Of a DNA stretch of 47,563 bases, positions 19,607 to 29,828 are shown piece after piece. The DNA lies in the NCBI GenBank assembly GCA_004380135.1, contig QXCR01000194.1, forward strand, positions 1 through 47,563, in the 5' to 3' direction. Every line of letters begins with the position of its first letter. Positions within the stretch are counted from its first letter, which is position 1. The notes under the pieces are model-generated. The model was not told the DNA's origin, made no database searches, and saw only the letters and a program-made list of their open reading frames with translations. The position numbers and the translations under genes were made by a program. The DNA is from Stemphylium vesicarium. Taxonomy: Eukaryota > Ascomycota > Dothideomycetes > Pleosporales > Pleosporaceae.

Positions 19607-19884
19607 CACTCTCATGCACTCGCGGCTTCCGCTTTGCACACGCGGCTCAGTTGTCATCGCGCACGGGGCATCGATTCGTCCTGTATACGCTTGCTCTGAA
19701 AAGGCTTAGACTCTGTAGATATCTCACTTTGATTAGTCCGAGTATCGAGCATAAGATTGACTTATAGCACTACTAATAAAAGCTAGTGCTATTTAGGTAA
19801 GGTCATGACTGATCGAGAAAGGTTAAGCATAGGACCAAAAGTCTCCTGCACACAGAAACCGGAAGCTGCAAGTGCATGAGAGTG
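19607..19884 (-). mobile_element. MITE-A copy (A2) in the ankyrin 3' flank
   Basis: 278 bp, TA at 19605-19606 and 19885-19886, reverse orientation; begins CACTCTCATGCACTCGCGGC. Confidence 0.86.
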
Positions 19885-19995
19885 TAGCTAATTTGTGTGG
19901 ACTAGTCTTGCTTCTTCCAAGGTATGCCCCACTATAACACAGCAGTTATATAGTTTAGAGCTTCTCGCGATAGCGTCATCAGCTTTTTATTCATA

Positions 19996-20271
19996 GACTC
20001 ATGCACTTGCAGCTTCCGGTTTCTGTATGCAGGCGACTTTTGGTTCTATGCTAAGCCTTTCTCGTTTAGTCTTAACCTTACCTAAATAGTGCTAGCTTTC
20101 GTTAGCATTGTGATAAGGCAATCTTCTACTCGATGCTCGGACTAATCAAATTAAGATATCTACAGAGTCTAAGCCTTTCCAGAGCAAGTTTATACTAGAC
20201 GAATCGATGCCCCGTGCGCGATGACAATTGAGCCGCGTGTGCAAACCGGAAGCTGTAATTGCATGAGAGTG
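19996..20271 (+). mobile_element. MITE-A copy with worn left end
   Basis: Left TA then GACTCATGCACTTGCAGC (outermost bases changed); right end GCATGAGAGTG and TA 20272-20273. Confidence 0.8.
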
Positions 20272-20363
20272 TAGCTGTGACACCTATCGCCCGCTGCGCT
20301 GGGAACCACCTCGGTTCCTACCCCTGCTCGATCATAAGATCACCTTACACGATGCTGATTTTA

Positions 20364-20504
20364 AGTCTCTCCCTGCGAACGGGAAAACGCTATCTGCCAG
20401 AAGCGGTCAATCAGACAAAAGACTCCGTCGGAAAAGATGCTATCCTTGCCCTTTCATTGGTTGTTTCTTGCACATAGGGTTTTCCGGCACACATGAAGGG
20501 ATTT
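20364..20504. mobile_element. MITE-G2 copy, uninterrupted
   Basis: Ends AAGTCTCTCCCTGCG and GAAGGGATT, TA at 20362-20363 and 20505-20506. It shows the empty form of the site into which MITE-G went at 1564. Confidence 0.8.
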
Positions 20505-20550
20505 TATCCTCTTTGCTATTTTCCTCACACGTTGCGACATACCTATACTA

Positions 20551-20744
20551 CAGTGGTTAGCGATTGCGGCTTCACCCCTGCAGGCAGCATTCCAAAAAAC
20601 CAGTCATCATGAGGTCGAGGATTGGCCAATCACATCGCCTATTTTGCAGCAGATATTTAGCGCTAATCTATGTACGGAAAGTGGGGCTGTCCAAAACCGT
20701 TGCGCATCTGCGTGAAGGGGTGAAGCCGCAATCGCTAACAACTG
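20551..20744 (+). mobile_element. MITE-C1 copy
   Basis: 194 bp, ends CAGTGGTTAGCGATTGCGGC and CGCAATCGCTAACAACTG, TA at 20549-20550 and 20745-20746. Confidence 0.87.
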
Positions 20745-20746
20745 TA

Positions 20747-21231
20747 GAAAGAGAGCGTGCCGCGCAGATCAGCAATGCGAAGCTGCCGCTTGAGTTCATC
20801 ATTTGTATGACACCTAACTTCATCAATCCCGTCTTTCCGCTCAGTCGCTAGGCCGATTTCCCTGATCTTCATCACGTATCACTTCTTTCTAATGCCTTAC
20901 TTTATAGCAGACGCCTCATAAAGCCTAAGGTATTGTTGCGACTTAGGCTTATCGCCCCTATAAAGTGCGTAAAGGTTATGCAACCTCTTCTTCTAGGACA
21001 CCTTATACTTAGCTTATTTAATATTAATTTACTATTAGTAGACCTGTCTATAACTATAGTAGATAAATAATAAAATTAATTAAGCTAAATTTCTCCTGTC
21101 TAATAATCTCCTACTCTATTCTACTAGCTTAATACTTATTTATAAAGGTAGCTTCTCTTAATCTTAGTAATTATAGAGGTTAGTATAGGTATTATTAGAA
21201 GGATTAAAGAATTAAACTAAGTGTCAAGGAT
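20747..21231. other. AT-rich, gene-free stretch
   Basis: About 480 bases, increasingly TA-rich from about 20990 (TAATATTAATTTACTATTAG and similar), looking like RIP-eroded repeat. Its origin is not recognisable. The last five bases, CTAAG, are the target duplication of the following LTR. Confidence 0.5.
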
Positions 21232-21539
21232 TGCGTAAGTAGTGCGCATGCAGGAAGAATTGAGGGATTGAACTGAGGTTGTATTGCAGATGCTATGGAA
21301 AGTTTATGTAGGTGAGTGACCGTCAACAAGGCTAGCCTAGATAGGCGTAGCTGTCAGGCCGGGTCAGGCCAGATGACGATATATACTATCCTGCACCATG
21401 ATCAGTAGTTCACTGATCATACGTACCTTTTTGGTTGCATGGCGTAGTGGTGCAGGGCTGCGTCCTGACAGTAGCTCGCTAAGGTGAGTAGCCGCGAGGA
21501 GGTGAAGAGCAGGAGCAGTAGAGACCCCAAACCGTGACA
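21232..21539. mobile_element. solo LTR, 308 bp, 5-bp target duplication
   Basis: Begins TGTCAAGG and ends CCGTGACA, flanked by perfect CTAAG at 21227-21231 and 21540-21544: the TG...CA ends and 5-bp duplication of an LTR retrotransposon reduced by LTR-LTR recombination. It contains a TATA-like GATATATACTATCC. A partial relative in the other orientation is at 39354-39567. Confidence 0.85.
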
Positions 21540-21544
21540 CTAAG

Positions 21545-21950
21545 GTTATATTATATATTAATCTAAATAATATAATACATTAAATGTATATAGTAGAAAA
21601 GCGGTGAGGTGTACTACGCGATATAGTAGTAGAGACATGAATCTGTGATACGTGATACAGGAGGAAAGACTCCAAAATCGTGGCATTTATGCATTCTACC
21701 CTTTTCAAAATAGCTACTAATGCAATTCGATCTATTCCAGGCTGGACTGGTCAGCTCGATTGGCTTGCTTGTTAACATGTCTGACCGTCTGGGCAAGGGC
21801 ATCTCAGAACAATCGTGGAGAACGGGTTCGAATTTCTCGGCATTTTGCTTAACGTCACATGTATAGTATCGTTTTCTATCTCGGAGACATCGTGCTAAGG
21901 AATGTAGTTTCTGGCGGGTGAAACGTCGTAGATTCCCTGCTGTGCGCAGC
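21545..21950. other. gene-free stretch between solo LTR and gene 21951
   Basis: About 400 bases; the first 70 are very AT-rich (TATATTATATATTAATC). The rest is unremarkable and includes the 3' flank of the minus-strand gene. Confidence 0.45.
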
Positions 21951-23054
21951 CTACGGAATGGTGATTTCCAACGAGGCGACGATGCGACAACCTATATCCA
22001 AGAAGAAACGTACGCGCGGAGCTTGCGTGATCGCCATGTCTGCGCGGGAGTCGGAGAAAGTGCCTAGAGTAGCGGCTCCAAGGTGTGAGAACAGTCTAGG
22101 CGCCGAGCTTTCGCTACTCCAAAGCTGTACCAGTGATGAATTTTCGTAACAGCATACACCGGCAGAGTTCAACAACCACCGGCTCAATTGGTAGTGTCCC
22201 ATGCACATCGCGAGCATCTGACGGAGAGTCGACGCGTGACGAAACCCCTGTAAGACTGCAGTACGGACTATGCCGCGACCGTCTTTTCGCGAGACTACGC
22301 CCTGTGGAAACCGCATTCGGGTTAGCCTAGAAGAACATACGGACATCGAGTTAGAGCACGATATTCGCAGCACGTCTGAGGGCGTGAGCCTCACTTCTTG
22401 CCGTGCTTGATCCTGGAAGGAGGGAACATAGATCCACAGGTCCACCGTCCAGTCTGGCACGTCGTCTACCTTGTACCATGACCCTTTTGTCGACCTCGCA
22501 GATACTCTCATCGGCGCATTGAAGCTCATGATATAGCTTCTTTGTGATCCTGCGTTCGTTGCTGCGCGAATCTGCTCCATCTGCCATTTGTCGCAAAATG
22601 ATCGCATGAGATCTGGGGTTCCAGTAGTGCTAAAGCCAACCAACGAGTTGAGTGCGGTCGATGCCGTCGTGCAGAGCGGAAACGTGCCTAGTAAGTATAC
22701 CTGCAACCTGGCGTTGCCGTGAAACTTTATGTAGCGTTGGGTAGCGCGTAGCCGTTGCTCTAGGGCGTATGCGCAGTCGCCAAGTAACAAGAGTTTCATG
22801 CCTTCCCTCAAAAGCTGTTCTGCTTCCGAAGTATTCCATACCAGATCACGAAGGGGATGGAGATACCTTCTCTTTTCTGTTGGGGTCAATTCACATAGGT
22901 CTGAAACCTCGAGCTTCGCGGCATCGAAGGCTGAAACAAACGTCAGCACCATCTCCCGGATCGGCGGGATGGCCAGGAGGTGCGAGAGAGAGAGCAGCTC
23001 CCTTCGTTCGTATGTTCGCGAGTATCTTATATCGGAGCATGGAGATCGACGCAT
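21951..23054 (-). CDS. hypothetical protein, 367 residues
   Basis: A single long open frame with an ATG at 23054. The first half is helical and Leu-rich: PTEKRRYLHPLRDLVW, then EQLLREGMKLLLLGDCAYALEQRLRATQRYIKFHG. It continues with VYLLGTFPLCTTASTALNSL and, later, a Trp-containing beta-like stretch (WTVDLWIYVPSF). There is no signal peptide, and one mildly hydrophobic segment is too short for a membrane anchor. I do not recognise the family; the layout resembles the many uncharacterised F-box-associated fungal proteins, but no F-box is clear. A second frame is also open over the first 100 bases, so the true start or an upstream exon is uncertain. The intact 1.1 kb frame beside RIP-affected repeats supports a functional gene. 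Confidence 0.65.
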   Translation of the reverse strand: MRRSPCSDIRYSRTYERRELLSLSHLLAIPPIREMVLTFVSAFDAAKLEVSDLCELTPTEKRRYLHPLRDLVWNTSEAEQLLREGMKLLLLGDCAYALEQRLRATQRYIKFHGNARLQVYLLGTFPLCTTASTALNSLVGFSTTGTPDLMRSFCDKWQMEQIRAATNAGSQRSYIMSFNAPMRVSARSTKGSWYKVDDVPDWTVDLWIYVPSFQDQARQEVRLTPSDVLRISCSNSMSVCSSRLTRMRFPQGVVSRKDGRGIVRTAVLQGFRHASTLRQMLAMCMGHYQLSRWLLNSAGVCCYENSSLVQLWSSESSAPRLFSHLGAATLGTFSDSRADMAITQAPRVRFFLDIGCRIVASLEITIP

Positions 23055-23165
23055 GTATCGCGAGCTGCTCCTCCGGTGTCAGAGCGATATGAAACAGGAC
23101 GATTAGTGTATATACGCGCCTTGAAAAGCAAGCAGGTTCAAGCGGCGCTGTCTTGTCCCCTTGTA

Positions 23166-23443
23166 CATTCTCATGCACTCGCAGCCCTCGATTTCTGTAA
23201 GCAGGCGACTTTTGGTCCCATGCTTAGCCTTTCTTGTCCAGTCGCGACCTTATCTAAACAGTGCTAGCTTTCGTTAGCATTGCCATGAGTCAATCTTATG
23301 ATCGATACTCAAACCAATCAAAGTGAAATATCCACAGAGTCTAAGCCTTTTCAGAGCAAGTGTATACTGGACGAATGAATGCCCCGTGCGCGATAACAAC
23401 CGAGCCGCGTGCACAAAGCGGAAGCTGCAAGTGCATGAGAGTG
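23166..23443 (+). mobile_element. MITE-A copy, first of a five-element stack
   Basis: TA at 23164-23165 and 23444-23445; the left end has CATTCTCATGCACTCGCAGC, slightly worn. Confidence 0.87.
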
Positions 23444-23445
23444 TA

Positions 23446-23640
23446 CAGTCATTAGCGATTGCGGCTTCACCCCTACATGCAGCATTTCAACAGTCTGGTC
23501 ATCATCAGATAGAGAAAGGACCAATCCAATCAACTATTCTGCAGTAAGCATCATAGCGCTAAGTCATGTACTGGAGGTGGGGCTGTTGAGAATCTTTGTG
23601 TATCTGCCTGTAGGGGTGAAGTCGCAATCGCTAATGACTG
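23446..23640 (+). mobile_element. MITE-C1 copy, second of the stack
   Basis: Starts CAGTCATTAGCGATTGCGGC directly after the TA that ends the preceding MITE-A; ends CGCAATCGCTAATGACTG. Confidence 0.88.
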
Positions 23641-23642
23641 TA

Positions 23643-23919
23643 CACTCTCATGCACTTGCAGCTTCCGCTTTGTGCACGCGGCTCGGTTGTCATCGCGCAC
23701 GGGGAATCGATTCGTTCAGTATACACTCGATCTGAAAAGGCTTAGACTCTGTAAGTATCTCAACTTGATAAGTCTCAGTATCGAGCAAAAGATTAGCTTA
23801 TGGCATTGCTGACAAGAGCTAGTACTATTTGGGCAAGGTCACCGTCCAACCGGAGAGGCTTAGAATGTGATAAAAAACGCCTGCTTACAGAAACCGGAAG
23901 CTGCAAGTGCATGAGAGTG
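23643..23919 (-). mobile_element. MITE-A copy, third of the stack
   Basis: Reverse orientation, single TA on each side (23641-23642, 23920-23921). Confidence 0.88.
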
Positions 23920-23921
23920 TA

Positions 23922-24179
23922 CACTGGTTTGCACAATTGGCTTCCGGTTTTGTGTGACGCAAAATACACACACAACAGGGGTCCCTAGCACTAAGCGAGG
24001 ACTTTGCTTAAGAGAGAAGTTAGCATCGCATTAGTTGACAAATCATCTGGCTTTGTACACTTTGTCTGCGTGTGCGCTAAGCTTGTAGGAGTAAGAGGAG
24101 AGCTTAGCGTGACAGGGACCCATGTCGGTTGAATTGTGTGAGCATTGTCAGAACCGGAAGCCAATTGTGCATGTCAGTG
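23922..24179 (+). mobile_element. MITE-D1 copy, fourth of the stack
   Basis: 258 bp, ends CACTGGTTTGCACAATTGGC and GCCAATTGTGCATGTCAGTG. It differs from the copy at 31190-31447 at only about three positions. Confidence 0.88.
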
Positions 24180-24181
24180 TA

Positions 24182-24438
24182 CACTTGCAGCTTCCGATTT
24201 GTGCACGCGGCTCGGTTGTCACCCCGCACGGGGCATCGATTCGCCTGGTGTACGCTTGCTCAGAAAAGGCTTAGGCTCTGTCAATGCTTTGCTTTAATTG
24301 GTACGAGCATCGAGCAGGTGGCATTGCTGACAAGAGCTAGTACTATTTGGGCAAGATCACCGTTCAACCGGAGAGGCTTAGCATAGAACCAAAAGACGCC
24401 TGCTTACAGAAACCGGAAGCTGCAAGTGCACGAGAGTG
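24182..24438 (-). mobile_element. MITE-A (A1), fifth of the stack, left end shortened
   Basis: Starts CACTTGCAGCTTCCG directly after TA 24180-24181, lacking about ten terminal bases, and ends GCAAGTGCACGAGAGTG before TA 24439-24440. Confidence 0.82.
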
Positions 24439-24756
24439 TAAGAACGAGAGCATATTGTTCGTGGCTCAAATGCTGAATGGCAAACTCGGAAATTGGTCAA
24501 AAGCACAGAGTTCTTCCGCTCGTAGCTTTGATTAAAGTAGATCAGCATGAAATTGACCATCCGCGAGATTATCTAGATTCCATCAGTGAATCAAGGCACC
24601 AATAAAGTCATCCAGTGCGGAAATAGAGCCATGAAATATGTGCGTGTCCTCTTCGAACTTTCGCCGTGTTGCCGGCCTTTTTGACTGTAGTAGGAACAGG
24701 AGGAGGAGGAGGAGGCGGTATATGCTACTGCGAGCGATGCAAATATTTGCATACCA

Positions 24757-25827
24757 TTGGACCCCGAAGGAGATGCCTTGTTGAGATGTCTCCATCAGTG
24801 CACGAACGGTGTCAATGACTTTCTTGTTTCCACCGCTGTCCTTCGGCTCGCCTCTCCCGTATTTTCCTGCATGTTTGGCGCGTCTTTCAATGAGGGACAG
24901 CGACTGCTCAGTGAAAATTGTCCAGTATTCGAACTTCACGACGACGACCCTGCCGTCATGGAGCTAATACTCCGGATCCTACACCACCAGGGCAGCCCGG
25001 AAGATTATCTGATCGACGCAGAGAAATTGGCGCGACTCTCTGTTCACTGTGACAAATACGACTGTACGAGAGCTTTGAGGGCTTGGATCCGGATATGGCT
25101 ACAAACTGTGACGACCATGGACGCGTCCGTCGAGGCACTGGGGTTTCAGATTATGGCTGCCTATATGTTCGGGAACCCTCTCGAGTTCAGAGAGATATCG
25201 CGGGCCGCTACTTTGCAGCTACCACTAATATCGGCGGCAACATGGGAAAGAGACGAACGCTTCGAGTTGCTGCCTACTAGCGTCACCGGTAAGCAACAGA
25301 ACTTCTTTGAATGGATGTATTCTCACTGAAACCGTCTAGTATCTATGAAAAAGCGCATTCAGCGAGTCTTGGCCGAACTGGGAGACATACTGCCATCGAT
25401 GGAGCATATTCTACGCGAAGACGCTAGGTGGTACGATACTTGGCAGCTCCTCTGTACAAAATGTGGCCGCAGTCTCCCCAGTGTGGCAAAAAGATGCCAC
25501 CCCTGTCGCAACACTGATCTAGTAACAGGATATTGTACACAGCAGACGAGGGTGGCTGAATATTTCGAAGTCCTGCGCAAGGCACAGCTGTGGCCATGGG
25601 AGGGTTCTTCCACAGAAGACTCCGTGTTCAGCATCTCGTCACGCTTCGTCACTGCGAAGAAAGATGTAAAACACTCATGCGAAGCAGAGCGTTCTTGTCC
25701 GCTGTTGAAAGTGTTGAACATGATGTCTGACCGGGCCCAGGAAGCTCAAGACTGGGTTAATGGATTATGCCTGTTCTGCATCCAAGAAGGCCAGGACGAC
25801 GAAAGCAAATTGTGCGTCCACATATAA
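24757..25827 (+). CDS. BTB/POZ-domain protein with C-terminal CxxC...CxxC motif
   Basis: Two exons: exon 1 up to 25288, a 51-bp intron 25289-25339 (GTAAGC...CTGAAACC...CTAG), exon 2 25340-25827, in frame; about 339 residues. The first 130 residues are a BTB fold of the type common in fungi: LDPEGDALLRC, DFLVSTAVLRLASPVFSCMF, HDDDPAVMELILRILH, LARLSVHCDKYDCTRAL. BTB domains dimerise and often recruit Cul3 ubiquitin ligase. Exon 2 adds LLCTKCGRSL...CHPCRN, a probable zinc knuckle, and ends at TAA after KLCVHI. The start is unresolved: 24757 is TTG, no in-frame ATG lies upstream before a stop at 24691, and the first internal Met is inside the domain, so a first exon upstream is likely. Confidence 0.75.
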
Positions 25828-26370
25828 CGAGTTTTCAAGATAATGACAGATTCTCCTATCAAGTGTTATCAAATATAACCAAGTCTCTTACCCGGGGTCG
25901 CTCAGACGATGGGTAGGGCCCGAGTTTCACGCATGCCAGTGGAGAGAGCAGGATGAGAAGCAGGCGCAAGTCTCGTGATGCGCTCCTTACTTTCACTGCC
26001 TCGAAATGATTACTCGGCACAAGGGCTAGATTGATTTTCGAACGCGAAAAGATGCACAAGGGAACCCCCAACTTCTAATCGTCTATCAACATAGGTCCCG
26101 TATGGCAGTGAATAGTGCATGTCACCACGTTCTTTCAAAACATGTTCGCCTGTGGAGCTCTCCATGGCTCTTGCTGGGCATACTGATCCGGCTGTGCGGT
26201 GTTTGCTGTCTCAATCACTCTCTCATGGACACCTGCCGGCCTGCATTCTTGACCTTCTTCTTGCAGGCAGAAGTGCATGTCTCGGTCCATATCACGCCGT
26301 TCTGAAGTACGGATGCTATGCAGTTGGCTATCGATATCAGCAGGTTATGCATTCTGATGCGTTCCCTGGC
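25828..26370. other. intergenic between convergent genes
   Basis: About 540 bases with the 3' ends of the BTB gene (plus) and the chromoshadow-like gene (minus). The plus-strand frame at 26119-26505 overlaps the latter and shows no domain; I treat it as a shadow. Confidence 0.45.
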
Positions 26371-26676
26371 TTACAGGCAAAGCTTGGAGTAGAAATCCAA
26401 CATCTTTCTGCCATTAGCGTGATGCCTTTTCCCGCAGACCAAGGGGTTTACCTTTTTTGGGCACATAGTATGCAGCCGCTTGACCGGGTATGTGGCAGCT
26501 TCTGAACTATGCCATATCACCCGACCACACAACCTGTTCGCCACAGGGTCTTTAAAAACGCAAACCACATCGAGCTCGTCCTCCCAGCAACCTAGTTCGC
26601 TGCCTTTCAGAATTTCATGCACGCGTGCAGGACGCAGGCGCCCCTTGCGGTATCTTCTGTTTTTCGCAGCTAGCAT
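26371..26676 (-). CDS. chromoshadow-like (HP1 C-terminus-like) protein, possibly partial
   Basis: The frame starts at an ATG at 26676. A 48-bp intron fits at 26451-26404 (GTAAAC...GCTAATGGCAGAAAG) and its removal joins MCPKK to MLDFYSKLC, giving about 85 residues. The spliced C-terminus reads CPKKMLDFYSKL, close to the CPQKMLxFYExHL signature that ends the chromoshadow domain of fungal HP1, and an upstream GCWEDEL resembles the SWED that opens it. In HP1 this domain dimerises and binds silencing partners in heterochromatin. No chromodomain is found upstream, so this would be a shadow-only protein, a remnant, or a gene with unrecognised upstream exons (a GCTAAC...CTAG acceptor-like site lies just upstream at about 26670-26685). 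Identified by motif memory only. Confidence 0.45.
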   Translation of the reverse strand: MLAAKNRRYRKGRLRPARVHEILKGSELGCWEDELDVVCVFKDPVANRLCGRVIWHSSEAATYPVKRLHTMCPKKVNPLVCGKRHHANGRKMLDFYSKLCL

Positions 26677-27414
26677 ACGTTAGCGTCCGGTTGAGAGAAG
26701 TCGGTATCGCATACGAGCTGGCATCACTGTGGTGGATCGTAGGCCGAAGGTAACGATGAACGAGGGCGTAGAGTACGATACGTACGTGACCTCGATATAG
26801 TTGTGCAATGCCCCGGTCCCTCATGAGGGCCCATTCTTTTAAAGATGCGGGTCGCGTATCTTGCACTCGTTTGGCAAGGGAAAGAGCATCAGCGTTGACT
26901 GTAGCGTGTAAAAAAGGCAATGCCTACGGCAAAAGATGCTGCGCTCTCAACTGGGCATGATGAGCATCTTGCCCCGATCCTACCTAGGCAAATCCAGAGG
27001 TAATCACTTTGACAAACGTTTCTTTGGGGAAGCCATATCTGCGCATGCTATACCGCTGCCCAAGACAAGGCTGGAGAGACTGTTGGCAGCGCCGGCAAGC
27101 CCTACCGCTTGTCAACGTGGTTGGAGCGATGCCCGGATAAAGATAAAACTGTTCGTGAGACAAAAAGTGTTTACAATTCAGTCACACAATGCGAGTTGCT
27201 CGGGTGACTTCATAGCGATGTAGGCTTCACTTCTCTGATCATAGTGTTGCACAAGAAGCGGTGGAATGGGGGTTTTGATGGGTTTATCGATGCCCCCCAG
27301 ACCATGATCAACTCCGAGATCGTTTCGCAGAGTTCAATCCCGTGTGTTGAAAGCTACATCACTTCTGCGGTTCCTTGCATGCGACCCGACAATCCTTTTT
27401 GTCTGGCAGGATGA
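26677..27414. other. gene-poor stretch upstream of the chromoshadow-like gene
   Basis: About 740 bases. A minus-strand frame at 26615-26920 may include an upstream exon of the chromoshadow-like gene. Nothing else is recognised. Confidence 0.4.
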
Positions 27415-28462
27415 CGATGTAGCGCATGGGCCGGGCGCAAGTAGCCCGATCGGCCGAATGTCCTGGGCCAAGGCGACCGCGAGCCAAGAAGGGCCCATGT
27501 GTCTCCCCCCATGATCAGCTGCACGGTAGTAAAACCGGCAGGCGCAGTGCATACCATTGTCATCATCAATGCCATCTATCTCTCCATCTCTGCCCTCATC
27601 GCGTCGTTGGTCATCGTCATGGTACCATGGCGCTGCGTAAGCGTCATCATGATCGCTGCGGCGCAGGGACAGTGTGCCGAGGTACAGTAGTTAGCGATTG
27701 CGGCTTCACCCCTACAGGCAGCATTTCAACAGTCGAGTCATCAGTAGATGGAGAAAGGACCAATCCCATCATCTGTTCTGCGGCAAACATCAAAGCGCTA
27801 AGCCAAGCACGGAAGGTGGTGCTGTTGAGAATCTTTCTGTATCTGCCTGTAGGGTGAAGCCGCAATTGCTGACTATTGTACTGCAGCCATGCGGCGACGC
27901 TTTCGTGGCAGCCTCGTCCGCTGCTGATCCAAGCGGCAATGCGTTCCGTGTTTATGCCGTCAGGGGACAGCTTCCCGATCGCCTCGACGCGTGGGCGGCT
28001 ATGGCGGAGTAAGCAGCGCGTCTGCGGTGGCCTGACGTGCAAATGCCGTGCGTTCGTGCCTTGTCTGTGCCGCACGCAGGGAGATGGTGGGCTGCGTGCC
28101 ACGCCGCTGGGAGTAAACCTCTTGCGATTCGTATGCGATTGGTCGGATTACCCACCCTGAGCCGTCTGGCGTTAGTTTACCTGCACAAGCCTCGCGCTTC
28201 CGCACAGTGAAATTCTTGCAGGGCTTGTTCCGTGCGGAGCCATCCATCCGGGTTTTACATGCGACAGGGCAGCTTGTGGCTGCGCCGCGGGAACGCAGCT
28301 CGCCCACCCCCACTCCCATGAGGCATTGAGAATTGCCATCTATGGTTCGTAGCGCCCGGTACATTAGTAGGACAGCGCTCGCCCAGCGCGATTAGAAGCC
28401 CACTTCTTGCTTTTCACGCCATATCTGAGATCGCCCTGCACAATCTGCTGTCGTGCATGCAA
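27415..28462 (-). repeat. repeat F, copy 2 (about 850 bp plus a nested MITE-C1)
   Basis: The complement of copy 1. It runs from CATGGGCCGGGCGCAAGTAG at 27425 to GAGATCGCCCTGCACAATCT near 28430. MITE-C1 at 27685-27878 splits the sequence GAGGTACTGC, which is whole in copy 3. It lies directly upstream of the F-box gene. Confidence 0.75.
27685..27878 (+). mobile_element. MITE-C1 copy nested in repeat F
   Basis: 194 bp, TA at 27683-27684 and 27879-27880. The empty TA site is present at 30899-30900 in repeat F copy 3. Confidence 0.9.
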
Positions 28463-28602
28463 CCGAAGCCCGCATCTGGGCCAGTGCACACCACATCTCA
28501 CAACAAACACTTGCATTACGCAGTCTTCCCTCTCGCGCCCACAACGCTGCACTTCCGGTCGGCCGTGTCCAAGATACATACTTGATTCCGAAGCGCTTAC
28601 AT

Positions 28603-29196
28603 ATGAATGGTTTGCCAGATGAGCTTCTCATCGAAATTTTTCTGTACTGTGCCCTATCCCCTTCTACGGAACAAGCGATACTAATGTAGTGCAGTTCCCT
28701 AACACAGGATTCGGAAGGATGTTTCTCCGTTCTCACTTCTTGTCGATGCGTCAGCAAGCGCTGGAAGAAATGGATCGACATGGATTCTAAGATCCAAGTG
28801 GCCACCTTTCATGAGAAGGCGAAGGAGCCAGTGGAAAGCAGGGTGAATCCCCTTATCGATGACCTATTCGAAAGAATTGAGAGCGGAAAGGAAGCTCCTG
28901 CGAAATGTAAGATGTTGGCTGTACAGACACCAAAACGCGAGTTCTTTTGTCACTATATACAGCCCGGTGTTCCCAGCCTTTTCTATACCTTCAGTTCAGG
29001 AACGAGCTTGTTTGTCGTCTTGAAAAAGGTTACGACACCCGAATTGCAAATGGGTTTAAGGTTGCAAATTGAAAAGAGTGGTTTAAAAATGGATCATCTT
29101 GTCCCACAACGTTCCAGCAAATTCCTATCTATCAAGTTCCCGGGGCAGAAACGTACGTTAGAAGAGGAGGCTTCTGTCAGGAATATGAGTAGATAG
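28603..29196 (+). CDS. F-box protein
   Basis: Two exons, 28603-28643 and 28695-29196, around a 51-bp intron (GTACTG...TACTAAT...GCAG) that removes the only in-frame stop (TAG at 28687). The product has 180 residues. It begins MNGLPDELLIEIFLSL and continues LTSCRCVSKRWKKWID, the two halves of an F-box with the usual short spacing once the intron is out. F-boxes bind Skp1 in SCF ubiquitin ligases; the C-terminal 130 residues (PLIDDLFERIESG, FFCHYIQPG, SLFVVLKKV) would be the substrate side and are not a repeat family I know. The short protein may be a reduced member of the large fungal F-box set. The upstream flank is repeat F. Confidence 0.72.
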
Positions 29197-29198
29197 AT

Positions 29199-29303
29199 AC
29201 TGGATACACACAATATCACACAGTACGGCTTGTAATGGTCTGCATTGACGAGAAACAATTTGCTATCGAGCCACAATAGCGAAGAGTAAGCCTATATAGC
29301 CCG
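29199..29303 (+). repeat. repeat I, copy 1
   Basis: About 105 bases (GGCTTGTAATGGTCTGCATT, GAAGAGTAAGCCTATATAGC) that recur, inverted, at 47303-47435. It begins just after the F-box stop codon, in its 3' UTR. Confidence 0.65.
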
Positions 29304-29828
29304 TTCTAACTTAGCAGGAATGCGTAAGGCCTGACAGCTTTAAAGTTGAGGATGATGAAGGACAAGAACGTTCTTCCACCCCAAACTGATACGCAACCAT
29401 TCACTCATCATACTAGAAATGTGCGAACAAGACGAGTGAAACATTGGGAGGACTGTCGCTGTGTAAACGGATGGATTGACCGTGATGAACCATTTTTGTG
29501 AGGATTTGCTAGACATCTGGACAGCGGAAATTGTGTCAAGCGTCAAGGTTGGGGAGAACCATGTTGGTTGGTCTATCTAGCGCGAACGGCAGCTTTTATC
29601 AGGCTTGCCGGTTAAGAGCAAACAGATGGACAAAGATCAGATGGAACAAAGATGGGATGGCACAATGGAGCAAACAGCAATCAGCTGTACAGACCGGAAG
29701 CTTCCCGGCTGACAAATTGATATGCGTTCCTCTGCAGCGAACGGTTGAAATAATTAGAGGATTAGGGAGCGCCTCATACGCTTCTAATCACTTCTCTTTC
29801 AACTCCATAGCCTTTAAGCACCTGTATA
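29304..29828. other. intergenic, nothing recognised
   Basis: About 525 bases with only short frames without domain character. Confidence 0.45.

Noticed and set aside
23166..24438. Alternating repeats that might suggest a CRISPR-like array
   Set aside because: The units are whole 195-280 bp transposable elements with TIRs and TA duplications, in a eukaryotic genome.
26119..26505. Plus-strand ORF of 128 codons
   Set aside because: Overlaps the minus-strand chromoshadow-like frame, which has motif support and an intron; the plus frame shows no domain.
28687..28689. Premature TAG making the F-box gene a pseudogene
   Set aside because: It falls in a well-formed 51-bp intron whose removal restores the frame and the normal F-box spacing.
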